Notes under the pieces: generated by a model
Seen by the model: the letters and a program-made list of their open reading frames with translations, nothing else
What the model was told of the DNA's origin: nothing
Databases searched by the model: none
Part shown: positions 41,946 to 50,844 of the stretch, one piece after another
Position numbering within the stretch: the stretch's first letter is position 1
Layout: each line of letters begins with the position of its first letter
Source: Streptomyces sp. NBC_01551
GTDB lineage: Bacteria; Actinomycetota; Actinomycetes; Streptomycetales; Streptomycetaceae
Direction of reading: 5' to 3'
Assembly (NCBI RefSeq): GCF_026339935.1
Contig: NZ_JAPEPX010000001.1
Span: forward strand, 5,545,501-5,609,500
Length of the DNA: 64,000 bases
Translations under genes and position numbers: made by a program

Positions 41946-42050
41946 GTGACCGACTTCGATCAGGCACCGGCCCAACCAGGGCATTCGCATATGCCGCTCG
42001 CGTGTGACGGCCGGTGGACGCCGGTCGGGGCGCGGCCGGGCCCCCTGTAA
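41946..42050 (+). CDS. Possible 34-residue small ORF upstream of metG
   Basis: A GTG-started frame encodes MTDFDQAPAQPGHSHMPLAC and 14 more residues ending RPGPL. Its stop (TAA) ends 12 bp before the terminator-like hairpin at 42063. No ribosome binding site is convincing. It could be a short gene or leader, or chance. The rest of the 402-bp region between the sigma-like gene and metG shows no other coding signal. Confidence 0.2.
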   Translation: MTDFDQAPAQPGHSHMPLACDGRWTPVGARPGPL

Positions 42051-42062
42051 CATGGGCCCATT

Positions 42063-42100
42063 GCGAGGGCCGTGACGGAGAGGTCACTGCCCTCGCTTTT
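42063..42100 (+). terminator. Hairpin with TTTT tail upstream of metG
   Basis: The arms GCGAGGGC/GCCCTCGC (8 bp), an internal mismatch and a second stem GTGAC/GTCAC around a GGAGAG loop are followed by TTTT. T-runs after hairpins are rare in this genome. It lies 140 bp before metG: a terminator for the region upstream, or part of an attenuator for metG. Confidence 0.65.
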
Positions 42101-42163
42101 GCGTTACCACCTGCCTGACCCTGCGTTCGTCCACCCGTAGAAATGCGGCGCGCGGCGTTTCGG

Positions 42164-42183
42164 CGGTTCGATACGATGAACCG
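42164..42183 (+). promoter_or_regulatory. Inverted repeat CGGTTC-N8-GAACCG over a likely metG -10 box
   Basis: The loop of this inverted repeat contains TACGAT (42172-42177), a good -10 hexamer. Transcription would start near 42184, giving a leader of about 56 bases to the metG ATG. No clear -35 is seen. Confidence 0.4.
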
Positions 42184-42239
42184 CATCACAATCCGTCACG
42201 TCACGTCGCAACCGCATATATGAAATGGAGCATCCGAGG

Positions 42240-43955
42240 ATGGCTCGACACCTGATCACCAGCGCGCTTCCGTACATCAACGGGATCAAGCACCTGGGCA
42301 ACATGGTCGGGTCGATGCTTCCGGCGGATGTGTACTCCCGGTACCTCCGCCAGCGCGGCCACGACGTCCTCTACATCTGCGCCACCGACGAGCACGGCAC
42401 CCCCGCCGAACTCGCCGCCAAGGAGGCCGGTCTCTCGGTCGCCGAGTTCTGCGCGCAGGCCCACGACGCCCAGAAGGCGGTCTACGACGGCTTCGAGCTG
42501 TCCTTCGACTACTTCGGCCGCAGCTCCTCGGCGCAGAACCGCGAGATCACCCAGCACTTCGCGCGCCGGCTCCAGGAGAACGGCTTCATCGAGGAGCGCG
42601 CGATCCGGCAGGTCTACTCGCCGGTCGACGGCCGCTTCCTGCCGGACCGCTACGTCGAGGGCACCTGCCCGCACTGCGGCTACGACAAGGCCCGCGGCGA
42701 CCAGTGCGAGAACTGCACCCGCGTCCTGGACCCCACGGACCTGATCGAGCCCCGCTCGGCCATCTCCGGCTCCACGGAGCTGGAGGTCCGCGAGACCAAG
42801 CACCTCTTCCTCCTGCAGTCCAAGCTCCAGCACGAGGTCGAGGCCTGGGTCGCGGAGCACGAGGAGGAGTGGCCGCAGCTGGCGTCCTCGATCGCCCGCA
42901 AGTGGCTGACCGAGGGGCTGCACGACCGCGCCATCACCCGCGACCTCGACTGGGGCGTGCCGGTCCCGGCCGACACCTGGCCCGAGCTGGCCGCCGAGGG
43001 CAAGGTCTTCTACGTCTGGTTCGACGCGCCGATCGAGTACATCGCCTCCACCAAGGAGTGGGCGGACGCCGACCCGGCGGGCCGCGACTACAAGTCGTGG
43101 TGGTACGAGGCCGACGACGTGCGCTACACCCAGTTCATGGCCAAGGACAACGTCCCGTTCCACACGGTGATGTTCCCGGCCACCGAGCTCGGCACCCGCG
43201 AGCCCTGGAAGAAGGTCGACTACGTCAAGGCCTTCAACTGGCTGACGTACTACGGCGGCAAGTTCTCCACCTCGCAGAAGCGCGGCGTCTTCACCGACCA
43301 GGCGCTCCAGATCCTGCCGGCCGACTTCTGGCGCTACTTCCTCATCGCCAACGCGCCCGAGTCCGACGACTCGTCCTTCACGTGGGAGCACTTCACCGCC
43401 ACGGTCAACAAGGACCTCGGCGGCACCCTCGGCAACTTCGTCAACCGCGTGCTGACCTTCTCCCGCAAGAAGTTCGGCGACGAGGTCCCGGCGGGCAGCC
43501 CGGCCGGCGAGGCCGAAGCCAAGCTGGGCGAGCAGATCGCCGAGCTGCTGGCCGAGTACGAGGGCCACATGGAGTCGCTCCAGTACCGCAAGGCGGCGGC
43601 CGCGCTGCGCGCCCTGTGGTCGGCCGGAAACGCCTACCTCGACGAGAAGGCCCCCTGGCTGGAGGTCAAGACCGACCTGGAGGGCGCGGCGCTCACCCTG
43701 CGCACCGCGATGAACCTCATCCACCTCTACTCGGTGGTCTCCGAGCCGTTCATCCCGGCCTCGGCGCGCGCCATGCGCTCCGCGTTCGCCCTCGCCGGCG
43801 ACACGGCGACGTGGGTGACCCCGGAGCAGGCCAGGTCGCTGGACTCGGTGCCGGCGGGGACGCCGTTCACCGTGCCGCCGGTGCTCTTCGCGAAGATCAC
43901 CGACGAGGACCTGGAGTCGTACCGGGAGCGCTTCGGCGGTTCCGAGGCGGGCTGA
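42240..43955 (+). CDS. metG: Methionine--tRNA ligase
   Basis: The 571-residue enzyme has the class I signatures HLGN (His18-Asn21, the HIGH motif) and KFSTS (residues 341-345, the KMSKS motif). It has the four-cysteine zinc finger [17 protein letters not shown] at 143-159, the mark of the zinc-containing type of MetRS. The anticodon-binding helical domain follows. It has no C-terminal tRNA-binding domain. The ATG at 42240 fits the family start ([15 protein letters not shown]); GGAG lies nine bases upstream. A strong hairpin follows the stop. Confidence 0.97.
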   Translation: MARHLITSALPYINGIKHLGNMVGSMLPADVYSRYLRQRGHDVLYICATDEHGTPAELAAKEAGLSVAEFCAQAHDAQKAVYDGFELSFDYFGRSSSAQNREITQHFARRLQENGFIEERAIRQVYSPVDGRFLPDRYVEGTCPHCGYDKARGDQCENCTRVLDPTDLIEPRSAISGSTELEVRETKHLFLLQSKLQHEVEAWVAEHEEEWPQLASSIARKWLTEGLHDRAITRDLDWGVPVPADTWPELAAEGKVFYVWFDAPIEYIASTKEWADADPAGRDYKSWWYEADDVRYTQFMAKDNVPFHTVMFPATELGTREPWKKVDYVKAFNWLTYYGGKFSTSQKRGVFTDQALQILPADFWRYFLIANAPESDDSSFTWEHFTATVNKDLGGTLGNFVNRVLTFSRKKFGDEVPAGSPAGEAEAKLGEQIAELLAEYEGHMESLQYRKAAAALRALWSAGNAYLDEKAPWLEVKTDLEGAALTLRTAMNLIHLYSVVSEPFIPASARAMRSAFALAGDTATWVTPEQARSLDSVPAGTPFTVPPVLFAKITDEDLESYRERFGGSEAG

Positions 43956-43969
43956 TCCTCGGCTGAGCC

Positions 43970-44003
43970 AAGGGGCGCGACCTTTTTCGGGGTCGCGCCC
44001 CTT
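43970..44003. terminator. Terminator between metG and the YfcC-type carrier
   Basis: Perfect 13-bp arms (AAGGGGCGCGACC and complement) around an eight-base loop starting TTTTT lie 15 bp past the metG stop. The two genes converge here, so it can serve both. Confidence 0.8.
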
Positions 44004-44034
44004 CGGCGTACCCGAGGGGATCAGGATCAGCATC

Positions 44035-44070
44035 GGGATCGGGATCGGGATCGGGATCGGGATCGGGATC
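44035..44070. repeat. Hexamer repeat GGGATC, six copies, reaching the stop codon
   Basis: Six perfect copies of GGGATC are preceded by degenerate GGATCA copies from 44018. The array ends in the stop codon of the YfcC-type carrier gene (44069-44071). Confidence 0.9.
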
Positions 44071-45646
44071 AGCCGAGGTTCGCGCCGAGCACCAGGAATC
44101 CGCAGATCAGCACGAACAGGATCGCGAGCAACGGCCAGACGAAGCGCAGGTACTTGTCGTAGCCGACCTTCGCGAGGGCCACGCCGCCCATGGTGACGGC
44201 GGTGGTCGGGACCCAGAGGTTCATCCAGCCGCTCGCCGACTGCCAGGCCGTGACCACCAGCGCCCGCGAGACGCCGGCGAAGTCGGCGAGCGGGGCCAGG
44301 ATCGGCATGGCGAGGGTGGCGTGGCCTGAGGTGGAGGGGATCAGGAAGGCCAGCGGCAGGTTGACCACGAACACGATCACCGCGAACAGCCCGGACGAGG
44401 TGCCCCCGACCACGCCCTCGATCGAGTGGAGGATGGTGTCGGTGATCTTCGAGTTGTTCATGATGACCGTGACCCCGCGCGCCAGCATGATGACCAGGGC
44501 CGGGGAGATGAAGTCGGCGGCGCCCTGGATGATCGTCGAGCTCAGCTTCGCCTCGCCCAGCCTCGCCACCAGGCCCACCAGCACCGCCGCGCACATGAAC
44601 AGCGCCGACAGCTCCGGGAAGGACCAGCCCAGCTCCCAGGCGTACGGGGCCGCTTCCGCCTCGCCGGTGAGCGCGCTCGCCCAGGGCACCACCGAGAAGA
44701 TCATGAAGCCGAACACCAGGACGAGCACGACCAGTACCGTCTTGTGCAGGCGGGTCAGCTCGGGTTCCACCGCGTCCGCGTCGGTCGCCCGCTGCTCCCG
44801 GTCGCCCGGCAGGAACCCGCACACGGATTTCGCCGGGTCCTTCTGGACCCGCCGCGCGTACCGGACGACGTAGAGGATCGTGACGGGGGTCAGCACCACC
44901 CACATCGCGGCGCGCAGCGCGATGCCGTCGCCGAGGGAGATGCCGGCGGCCGAGGAGGCCACGCCCGTCGCGAACGGGTTCACCGTCGAGCAGAGGACCC
45001 CGATGCCCGCGCCGAGCACGGCGGAGCCGACCGCGACGAGCCGGTCGTAGCCGAGGGCCAGCATCATCGGCACCAGCAGGCCGTAGAAGCCCAGGGTCTC
45101 CTCGGCGAAGCCCTCCACGGTGCCGAGGACGGAGAAGACCGTCATCACGGCGGCGATCAGGAGCGCGCCCCGGTCGCGGAGCCGGTGGGCGAGGACGGCG
45201 ATCCCGCGGTCGAGGGCGCCGGTGGCGAAGACGACGGTGATGAACGCGCCGATGGCGAGGACGAAGAGGAAGACGCCCGCGCTGCCGTACAGGTCTCCGG
45301 TGAAGCTCGGGCCGACCTCGCGGGTGGTCGTGTCCTGGATGCCGTAGAGGCCGTTGACGGGGGCGAGGAAGAGGTCGTTCAGGCGGTCGGTGAAGCTCTG
45401 GGTGTCCGGGACCCGGTGGTAGGTGCCGGAGACGGGCGCGCCGCTGTCGTTGCGGTCGTACTGGCCGGCCGGGACGAGGAACGCCAGCAGCCAGACCGCC
45501 ACCGTGACCAGGGCCAGGATGGTCAGGGCGCTCGGGAAGGCGAACTTCCTCTCCGGGGGCGGCGGTCCCACCGCCTCGGGCGCCAGGGGTGGCGGGGGCG
45601 CCGCCGGCGGGCCTGGCGGGCTCGGCGGGCTCGGAGGGGTCGTCAC
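44069..45646 (-). CDS. YfcC/ArcD-type carboxylate or amino acid carrier
   Basis: The 525-residue protein has an unusual Pro-rich N-terminal tail (TTPPSPPSPPGPPAAPPPP) and then about twelve membrane segments. Typical pieces are FAFPSALTILALVTVAVWLL, GFAEETLGFYGLLVPMML, VNPFATGVASSAAGIS, and LIPSTSGHATLAMPILAPLAD. These match the C4-dicarboxylate uptake C/YfcC family, which carries dicarboxylates, basic amino acids or peptides. The GTG start overlaps the M20 peptidase stop (GTGA), so the two are translated together: uptake or efflux of a product of the peptidase is a fair guess. The open frame extending further upstream is not coding. Confidence 0.85.
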   Translation of the reverse strand: MTTPPSPPSPPGPPAAPPPPLAPEAVGPPPPERKFAFPSALTILALVTVAVWLLAFLVPAGQYDRNDSGAPVSGTYHRVPDTQSFTDRLNDLFLAPVNGLYGIQDTTTREVGPSFTGDLYGSAGVFLFVLAIGAFITVVFATGALDRGIAVLAHRLRDRGALLIAAVMTVFSVLGTVEGFAEETLGFYGLLVPMMLALGYDRLVAVGSAVLGAGIGVLCSTVNPFATGVASSAAGISLGDGIALRAAMWVVLTPVTILYVVRYARRVQKDPAKSVCGFLPGDREQRATDADAVEPELTRLHKTVLVVLVLVFGFMIFSVVPWASALTGEAEAAPYAWELGWSFPELSALFMCAAVLVGLVARLGEAKLSSTIIQGAADFISPALVIMLARGVTVIMNNSKITDTILHSIEGVVGGTSSGLFAVIVFVVNLPLAFLIPSTSGHATLAMPILAPLADFAGVSRALVVTAWQSASGWMNLWVPTTAVTMGGVALAKVGYDKYLRFVWPLLAILFVLICGFLVLGANLG

Positions 45647-47031
45647 CGCGGGTCCTGCGCCGGGGCGGGGCGGGCGGCGCGGTAGTCCGCGGCGTACTCG
45701 CGCAGGAACGCGGCCATCGCCACCACCGTGTTGCGCAGCTCCGACAGCAGCACCCGCTCGTTGGGCGCGTGCAGGTTGCACATGCTGTCCTGCGCGCCGA
45801 ACAGCAGCACCTCCGCCTCCGGCGCCGCCTTCGCGAGTCCGTTCACCAGCGGGATCGAGCCGCCCGTCGCGACGTACGAGGCCTCCGTGCCCCAGGCCTC
45901 CTTCAGCGCGGTCAGCGCCGCCCGGTACGCGGGACCGCCCGTGCGCGCCTCGAAGCCCGGGCCGGTGTCCCCCGGCGTGACGGTGAGCGGGATGCCGAAC
46001 GGGCGCTGCGCGAGCAGGTGGTCGACGAGCCGCTCCCGGGCCTCGTGCGGGTCTTGCAGCGGGTGGAAGCGGAGGTTCAGCTTGGCCCGGGCGTACGGGA
46101 CGACCGCCGAGGCGGCCTGCTCCACGCCGGGCGCGTCGAGCCCGATGACGGTGATGGCGGGGCCGCTCCACAGCCGTTCGCCCAGGGATCCGCTGCCCAG
46201 CAGCGGCAGGTCGTCGTGGACGGAGGCGAGGTCGCGGAACTCCTCGTCGGTGTACGTCGTTCCCTCCCACGGCTCCCGCCGCAGCCCGGGCACCGCCACG
46301 TCGCCGCGGGCGTCGTGCAGCGTGGCCAGCGCGTGCAGGAGGACCAGCAGGGCGTCGGGGGCCGCGCCGCCGAACTCCCCGCTGTGCCGGGGCTCGGCGA
46401 GGGTGCGTACCTCCACCATCACCTCGCAGGCCCCGCGCAGCCCGGTGGTCAGGGTCGGGGTGCCGGGTCGCAGGTTGCCCAGGTCGGCGATGACCATGGC
46501 GTCGCAGGCGAACCGTGCGGGGTCGGTGGGCGGGAACGCGTCGAAGACGCTGCCGTACTCCTCCTGCCCCTCGACGACCAGCTTGATCCCGACGGGCGGG
46601 CGGCCCTCGTAGAGGCGCAGCATGCCGAGGTACGCGATCAGATTGGACTTGTCGTCGGCGATGCCGCGCGCCCGCAGGCCGCCCGGGACCGGGGTCGGGA
46701 CGAAGGGCGGGGAGAGCCAGAGGGACTCGTCGCCGGCCGGCTGGACGTCGTAGTGCCCGTACAGCAGGACGGTCGGGGCGTCCGGTTCCGGCGGGGGTAT
46801 GTCCCCGTAGACCACCGGGGCCGTGCCGGGGAGGTCGATGCGCTCGACGGTGGGGACGCCGGCCTCTCGCAGGAGGGAGACGACCAGGTCGTGCGCCTCC
46901 TGGACCGGTTCGGCCGGGTGGCCGGGGAAGGCGATCGAGGGGATGGCCGCCAGCCGCTCCAGATCCGCCCGGAGGCCCTCCATGAGGGCGTCCACCCGCG
47001 CTCCGAGGGCGCCCCTGCTGTCCGCTTCCAC
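45643..47031 (-). CDS. M20-family dipeptidase
   Basis: The 462-residue peptidase has the M20 metal ligands: LLYGHYDVQPA, ARGIADDKSN, VEGQEEYGS and the final HAPNERVLLSEL. It resembles the M20 branch of dipeptidases and CNDP-type enzymes (VEGQEEYGS). These zinc enzymes cleave dipeptides or N-acylated amino acids. It starts with GTG at 47031, 253 bp from the divergent GAPDH gene. Its stop overlaps the start of the carrier gene. Confidence 0.92.
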   Translation of the reverse strand: MEADSRGALGARVDALMEGLRADLERLAAIPSIAFPGHPAEPVQEAHDLVVSLLREAGVPTVERIDLPGTAPVVYGDIPPPEPDAPTVLLYGHYDVQPAGDESLWLSPPFVPTPVPGGLRARGIADDKSNLIAYLGMLRLYEGRPPVGIKLVVEGQEEYGSVFDAFPPTDPARFACDAMVIADLGNLRPGTPTLTTGLRGACEVMVEVRTLAEPRHSGEFGGAAPDALLVLLHALATLHDARGDVAVPGLRREPWEGTTYTDEEFRDLASVHDDLPLLGSGSLGERLWSGPAITVIGLDAPGVEQAASAVVPYARAKLNLRFHPLQDPHEARERLVDHLLAQRPFGIPLTVTPGDTGPGFEARTGGPAYRAALTALKEAWGTEASYVATGGSIPLVNGLAKAAPEAEVLLFGAQDSMCNLHAPNERVLLSELRNTVVAMAAFLREYAADYRAARPAPAQDPR

Positions 47032-47246
47032 CCGGCGTCACCGTCCCGTCCTCCTGGTCCGCCCGCGCGGGGCAGCGGGTCGCTGCTTTGAGCATGGGAC
47101 CGGCGGGAGGCGCGTGGCGTGCGGGATGAGCCGGGCGGGTGAACGGCAGGGTCTGCCCTGGCGCTCGACTGAGCCCGTATTGCCTGCTCAGAGCCCCAGG
47201 GGCGGTGCACACGCACACCGCGTGAAGGATCAAAGTGCGGTGGGGT

Positions 47247-47252
47247 TAGCAT
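47247..47252 (+). promoter_or_regulatory. Possible -10 box of gap
   Basis: TAGCAT lies 32 bp before the GTG start of the GAPDH gene. No good -35 hexamer lies at 17-18 bp; GTGAAG at 47222 is 19 bp away. The rest of the 252-bp divergent region shows no further structure. Confidence 0.3.
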
Positions 47253-47283
47253 ATGAGCGCCGCCTAGCTCGAAAGATAAACCT

Positions 47284-48726
47284 GTGACTGTCAACGAGGA
47301 CTCGTTCACCAACTGGAAAAACCGCGAAGAGATCGCGGAGTCGATGATCCCGATCATCGGGAAGCTGCACCGCGAGCGGGACGTCACCGTCCTGCTGCAC
47401 AGCCGCTCCTTGGTGAACAAGTCGGTGGTCAGCATTCTCAAGACCCACCGGTTCGCCCGGCAGATGCCCGGCGGTGAGCTCTCGGTCACCGAGACGCTGC
47501 CGTTCCTGGAGGCGCTGACCGCACTGGACCTCGGCCCGTCCCAGATCGACCTGGGCATGCTCGCCGCCAAGTACAAGACCGACGACCGCGGTCTGTCGGT
47601 CGCGGAGTTCACCGCCGAGGCCGTCTCCGGCGCCACGGGTGACAACAAGATCGAGCGCTGCAAGCCGCGCGACGTCGTGCTCTACGGCTTCGGCCGCATC
47701 GGCCGCCTCGTCGCCCGCCTGCTCATCGAGAAGGCCGGCTCCGGCAACGGACTGCGGCTGCGCGCCATCGTCGTACGCGGCGGCGGCGAGGCGGACCTCG
47801 TCAAGCGCGCCTCGCTGCTGCGGCGCGACTCCATCCACGGCCAGTTCCAGGGCACCATCACCGTGGACGAGGCGACCAGCACGATCATCGCCAACGGCAA
47901 CGCCATCAAGGTGATCTACGCGAACGACCCGTCGGAGATCGACTACACGGCGTACGGCATCAACGACGCCATCCTCATCGACAACACCGGCAAGTGGCGC
48001 GACCGCGAGGGCCTCTCGCTGCACCTGCGTCCGGGCATCGACAAGGTCGTCCTGACCGCTCCGGGCAAGGGCGACGTCCCGAACATCGTGCACGGCGTCA
48101 ACCACGACACGATCAAGCCGGACGAGCAGATCCTGTCCTGCGCCTCCTGCACCACCAACGCGATCGTCCCGCCGCTGAAGGCCATGGACGACGAGTACGG
48201 CGTGCTGCGCGGCCACGTGGAGACCGTCCACTCGTTCACCAACGACCAGAACCTGCTGGACAATTACCACAAGGCCGACCGCCGCGGCCGTTCCGCGCCG
48301 CTGAACATGGTCATCACCGAGACCGGCGCCGCCTCCGCCGTCGCCAAGGCGCTGCCCGACCTCAAGGCGCCGATCACCGGCAGCTCGATCCGCGTCCCCG
48401 TCCCGGACGTCTCGATCGCCATCCTCAGCCTGCGCCTGGGCCGCGAGACCACGCGCGAGGAGGTCCTCGACTACCTCCGCGACGTCTCCCTGCACTCGCC
48501 GCTGAAGCGCCAGATCGACTTCACGACCGCCCCCGACGCCGTCTCCATGGACTTCGTCGGCTCGCGCCACGCCTCGATCGTCGACGCCGGCGCCACCAAG
48601 GTCGACGGCGACAACGCGATCCTCTACCTCTGGTACGACAACGAGTTCGGCTACTCGTGCCAGGTCATCCGGGTCGTCCAGCACGTCTCCGGCGTGGAGT
48701 ACCCGACGTACCCGGCCGCGATCTGA
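47284..48726 (+). CDS. gap: Glyceraldehyde-3-phosphate dehydrogenase, long form
   Basis: The 480-residue protein contains a GAPDH from about residue 128 (VVLYGFGRIGRLVARLL) with the catalytic Cys289 in SCASCTTNAIVP, and the C-terminal YDNEFGYSCQVI. The first 127 residues are an extra helical domain. Long GAPDHs of this kind are known in actinomycetes and may work in the gluconeogenic direction or have a regulatory role. The GTG start lies at 47284. It is divergent from the M20 peptidase. Confidence 0.95.
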   Translation: MTVNEDSFTNWKNREEIAESMIPIIGKLHRERDVTVLLHSRSLVNKSVVSILKTHRFARQMPGGELSVTETLPFLEALTALDLGPSQIDLGMLAAKYKTDDRGLSVAEFTAEAVSGATGDNKIERCKPRDVVLYGFGRIGRLVARLLIEKAGSGNGLRLRAIVVRGGGEADLVKRASLLRRDSIHGQFQGTITVDEATSTIIANGNAIKVIYANDPSEIDYTAYGINDAILIDNTGKWRDREGLSLHLRPGIDKVVLTAPGKGDVPNIVHGVNHDTIKPDEQILSCASCTTNAIVPPLKAMDDEYGVLRGHVETVHSFTNDQNLLDNYHKADRRGRSAPLNMVITETGAASAVAKALPDLKAPITGSSIRVPVPDVSIAILSLRLGRETTREEVLDYLRDVSLHSPLKRQIDFTTAPDAVSMDFVGSRHASIVDAGATKVDGDNAILYLWYDNEFGYSCQVIRVVQHVSGVEYPTYPAAI

Positions 48727-48817
48727 TCGCGCCGCTCCGTCCGTCCGACCCGGCGCCCCGGCAGGCGCGCCGGCTGCGGGGCGGCGACTGGTCCCCCACG
48801 GGATCCGGCCGCCCTCC

Positions 48818-48841
48818 CGCCGCCGGCCGCAACCGGCGGCG
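48818..48841. terminator. Hairpin between gap and the P450 gene
   Basis: Nine-base-pair arms (CGCCGCCGG and complement) around a CCGCAA loop lie between two convergent genes. Confidence 0.6.
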
Positions 48842-48883
48842 CCGGTCCGGGTTCCGGGCCTGACCGGCGCCACTTCGACAGCA

Positions 48884-50026
48884 CTAGCCGGCCGCGCGGG
48901 CGCGCAGCGGGAGGCGGGCGTACGAGGGAATCAGCACCCCCCGCGCCGGGCGTCGCCCCGCTATCGTCAGCTCCGGGAAGCCCCGCAGCGCCCCGACGAC
49001 CGCCCGGATCTCCGCCATCGCCAGCGGCATCCCCAGGCAGAAGTGCGGGCCAGCCCCGAACCAGAGCCGGCGCAACTCGGCCGTACCGGCGGCGTCCCGC
49101 TCCGGCGCGAACGGCCCGTACGCCCGCGTGCACAGCAGCGTGGCGATCACCACCCGCTCCCCGGCCCCGACCCGGACGCCCCCGAGCCGGCCCGCCCGGG
49201 CCGCGCTCCGCAGCATCACCGGCGTCGGCGACGTCACCCGCAGCGCCTCCTCCACCAGCGCGTCCGTGATCCGGTCCGGCCCGCGCCCCGTGTCGTGGGC
49301 CAGCGCGACCAGCCGCGGCACGAAGGAGACCAGCGTCTCCGTGCCGGTCAGCAGGAACAGCCCGACCGCGCCCCGCGCCTCCGTCTCGTCCAGCCCCAGC
49401 GCGCGCAGCCGCCCCGGCACCGTCGACTCGTCCCCGGCCCGGTACGCGGCCACCGCCGCCTCGCTCAGCCGGGCCAACGCCGTCCGGGCACGCTTCGTCT
49501 GACGCCCGGTCAGCGAGGTCCGCCACAGCCGCACCGCCGACACCACCGCCGACGCCTCCGCGAAGTCGGCCCCGCCGGGCGGGAGTCCGACCAGCTCGCG
49601 GATCACCTCGCCGGCCCCGTCCCGGACCACCCGGACCAGGTCCACCTCCGCGCCCGCCGCCAGCCGCCGCTCCAGCTCCCCGAGCGGAGCCCGCAGCACC
49701 CGTTCGCACACCGCCGCCACGTGCCCCGGCGTGAACAGCCCGCCCAGACGCCTGCGCAGCGCCGCGTGCTCGGCGCCCTCCAGGGTGATCAGCGTCCGCG
49801 TCCCGAGCACCGGGGCCCACAGCCCGGCCGCCGCACCCGGCCCGGTCTTCGTGTACGCCGAGGTGTCCGTCAGCACCTCCCGGGCCAGCCGGGCATCGCT
49901 CACCACCACCCCGACCCGGGGCACCCGCACCACCGGGCCGCGCGCCGCGACCGCCCGCATCAGCCGGTACGCCACCGGGTGCGCGGCCGTCTGCACCCGT
50001 TGCTCCCAGCGCTCCCACTGCTCCAT
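48884..50026 (-). CDS. Cytochrome P450
   Basis: The 380-residue protein has the haem loop WFGAGPHFCLGMPLA with the ligand Cys330, and ALVEEALRVTSP with the ExxR pair. The oxygen-binding helix reads FLLTGTETLVSF instead of the usual AGxET. The N-terminal meander motif is present. It is a little shorter than most bacterial P450s (about 400). The ATG at 50026 (MEQWERWEQRV) is the sensible start. No redox partner or biosynthetic genes surround it, so the substrate is unknown. Confidence 0.92.
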   Translation of the reverse strand: MEQWERWEQRVQTAAHPVAYRLMRAVAARGPVVRVPRVGVVVSDARLAREVLTDTSAYTKTGPGAAAGLWAPVLGTRTLITLEGAEHAALRRRLGGLFTPGHVAAVCERVLRAPLGELERRLAAGAEVDLVRVVRDGAGEVIRELVGLPPGGADFAEASAVVSAVRLWRTSLTGRQTKRARTALARLSEAAVAAYRAGDESTVPGRLRALGLDETEARGAVGLFLLTGTETLVSFVPRLVALAHDTGRGPDRITDALVEEALRVTSPTPVMLRSAARAGRLGGVRVGAGERVVIATLLCTRAYGPFAPERDAAGTAELRRLWFGAGPHFCLGMPLAMAEIRAVVGALRGFPELTIAGRRPARGVLIPSYARLPLRARAAG

Positions 50027-50112
50027 CCGGGCAAGGTAGCGCCACCGGTGGCCGGAAAGTGACCCCCCGGGCAAGGATCTTGACCTGTCTGCCGCGTGTC
50101 GAAGGGGGTGTC

Positions 50113-50807
50113 GTGATCGTTTCTTCAGACGGAACCCCACCATCTGCGGCGGAAACGGGAGGACGTGTGGCGACCGCTTGGCAGTACCTCGCCGGGGCGG
50201 GCCTGGTGGCGGCGCTCTGCCCGCTCCAGGCCCAGGTGGCGGTCGCGGGCGAGGGGTACGGCGACGACGGGGCGGGGGCCGGTGCCTCAGCCGGCGCCGG
50301 CCCCGCCGCGGCAGCCGGCCCCGCCGACGCCTGCGTGCCCGCCGGGCGGCCGCGGCCGCAGCCGGTGCCGGAGCCGGACCCCGGTCCGACGCCGGCGCCG
50401 ACGGTGCCCGCGCCGCCCTCCGTGCGGCCCCCGCGCCGGCGCCCGCGCGGCCGTCGGTGAGGGTGACCGTGCCCCGCGCCGAGCGGCCGACCGTGCACCA
50501 CCCCGGGCGCGCCGCCGTGCCCGTCCGGCCCGGCGCCCCCGTGCCGGGCGGCGCGGCGCAGAACCCGGCACCCGCGCCCCAACCCCGGGCGGTGGCCGCG
50601 CCGGAGGCCGGGGAGATCACCGCTCCGCCCCTGCCGGCGGTGGCCGTCGCCCCGGTCGCCCGCTTCCACGTGCGTCCGTACCACTCGAAAGTCCTGGAGC
50701 GGCGCGGCCCGGACGGCATGTCCACCGTGATGCTCATGACCGTCGTCACCACCCCGGCCGTCCTCGCGGCCGCCGCGCTCCGCCCCCGCGGCAAGAGCCG
50801 GCGCTGA
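50113..50807 (+). pseudogene. Frameshifted secreted Pro/Ala-rich protein
   Basis: The first part, in one frame, has a hydrophobic signal-like segment (LAGAGLVAALCPLQAQVAVA), then an Ala/Gly stretch and a Pro-rich one (PQPVPEPDPGPTPAP). It runs into a stop at 50458. The next frame, one base away, continues the same type of sequence and ends with MLMTVVTTPAVLAAAALRP, a C-terminal membrane segment, and stops at 50807. Adding one C to the run of five at 50428-50432 restores a single frame of about 230 residues. The start is uncertain (GTG at 50113 or 50167, both with purine-rich sites nearby). It precedes the DUF4239 gene by 37 bp and is likely in its operon. No function known. Confidence 0.6.
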
Positions 50808-50844
50808 CGCCGCACACCTGCGATCCACAAACGGGAGAACCCTC

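Noticed and set aside
39391-42189. Extended N-terminus for the IclR-like regulator
   Set aside because: The extension overlaps the sigma-like gene in another frame and looks non-coding; the ATG at 41247 couples to that gene.
42201-44903. A 900-codon minus-strand frame over metG
   Set aside because: It lies antisense to a clear methionyl-tRNA synthetase and is Leu/Asp/Gly shadow sequence.
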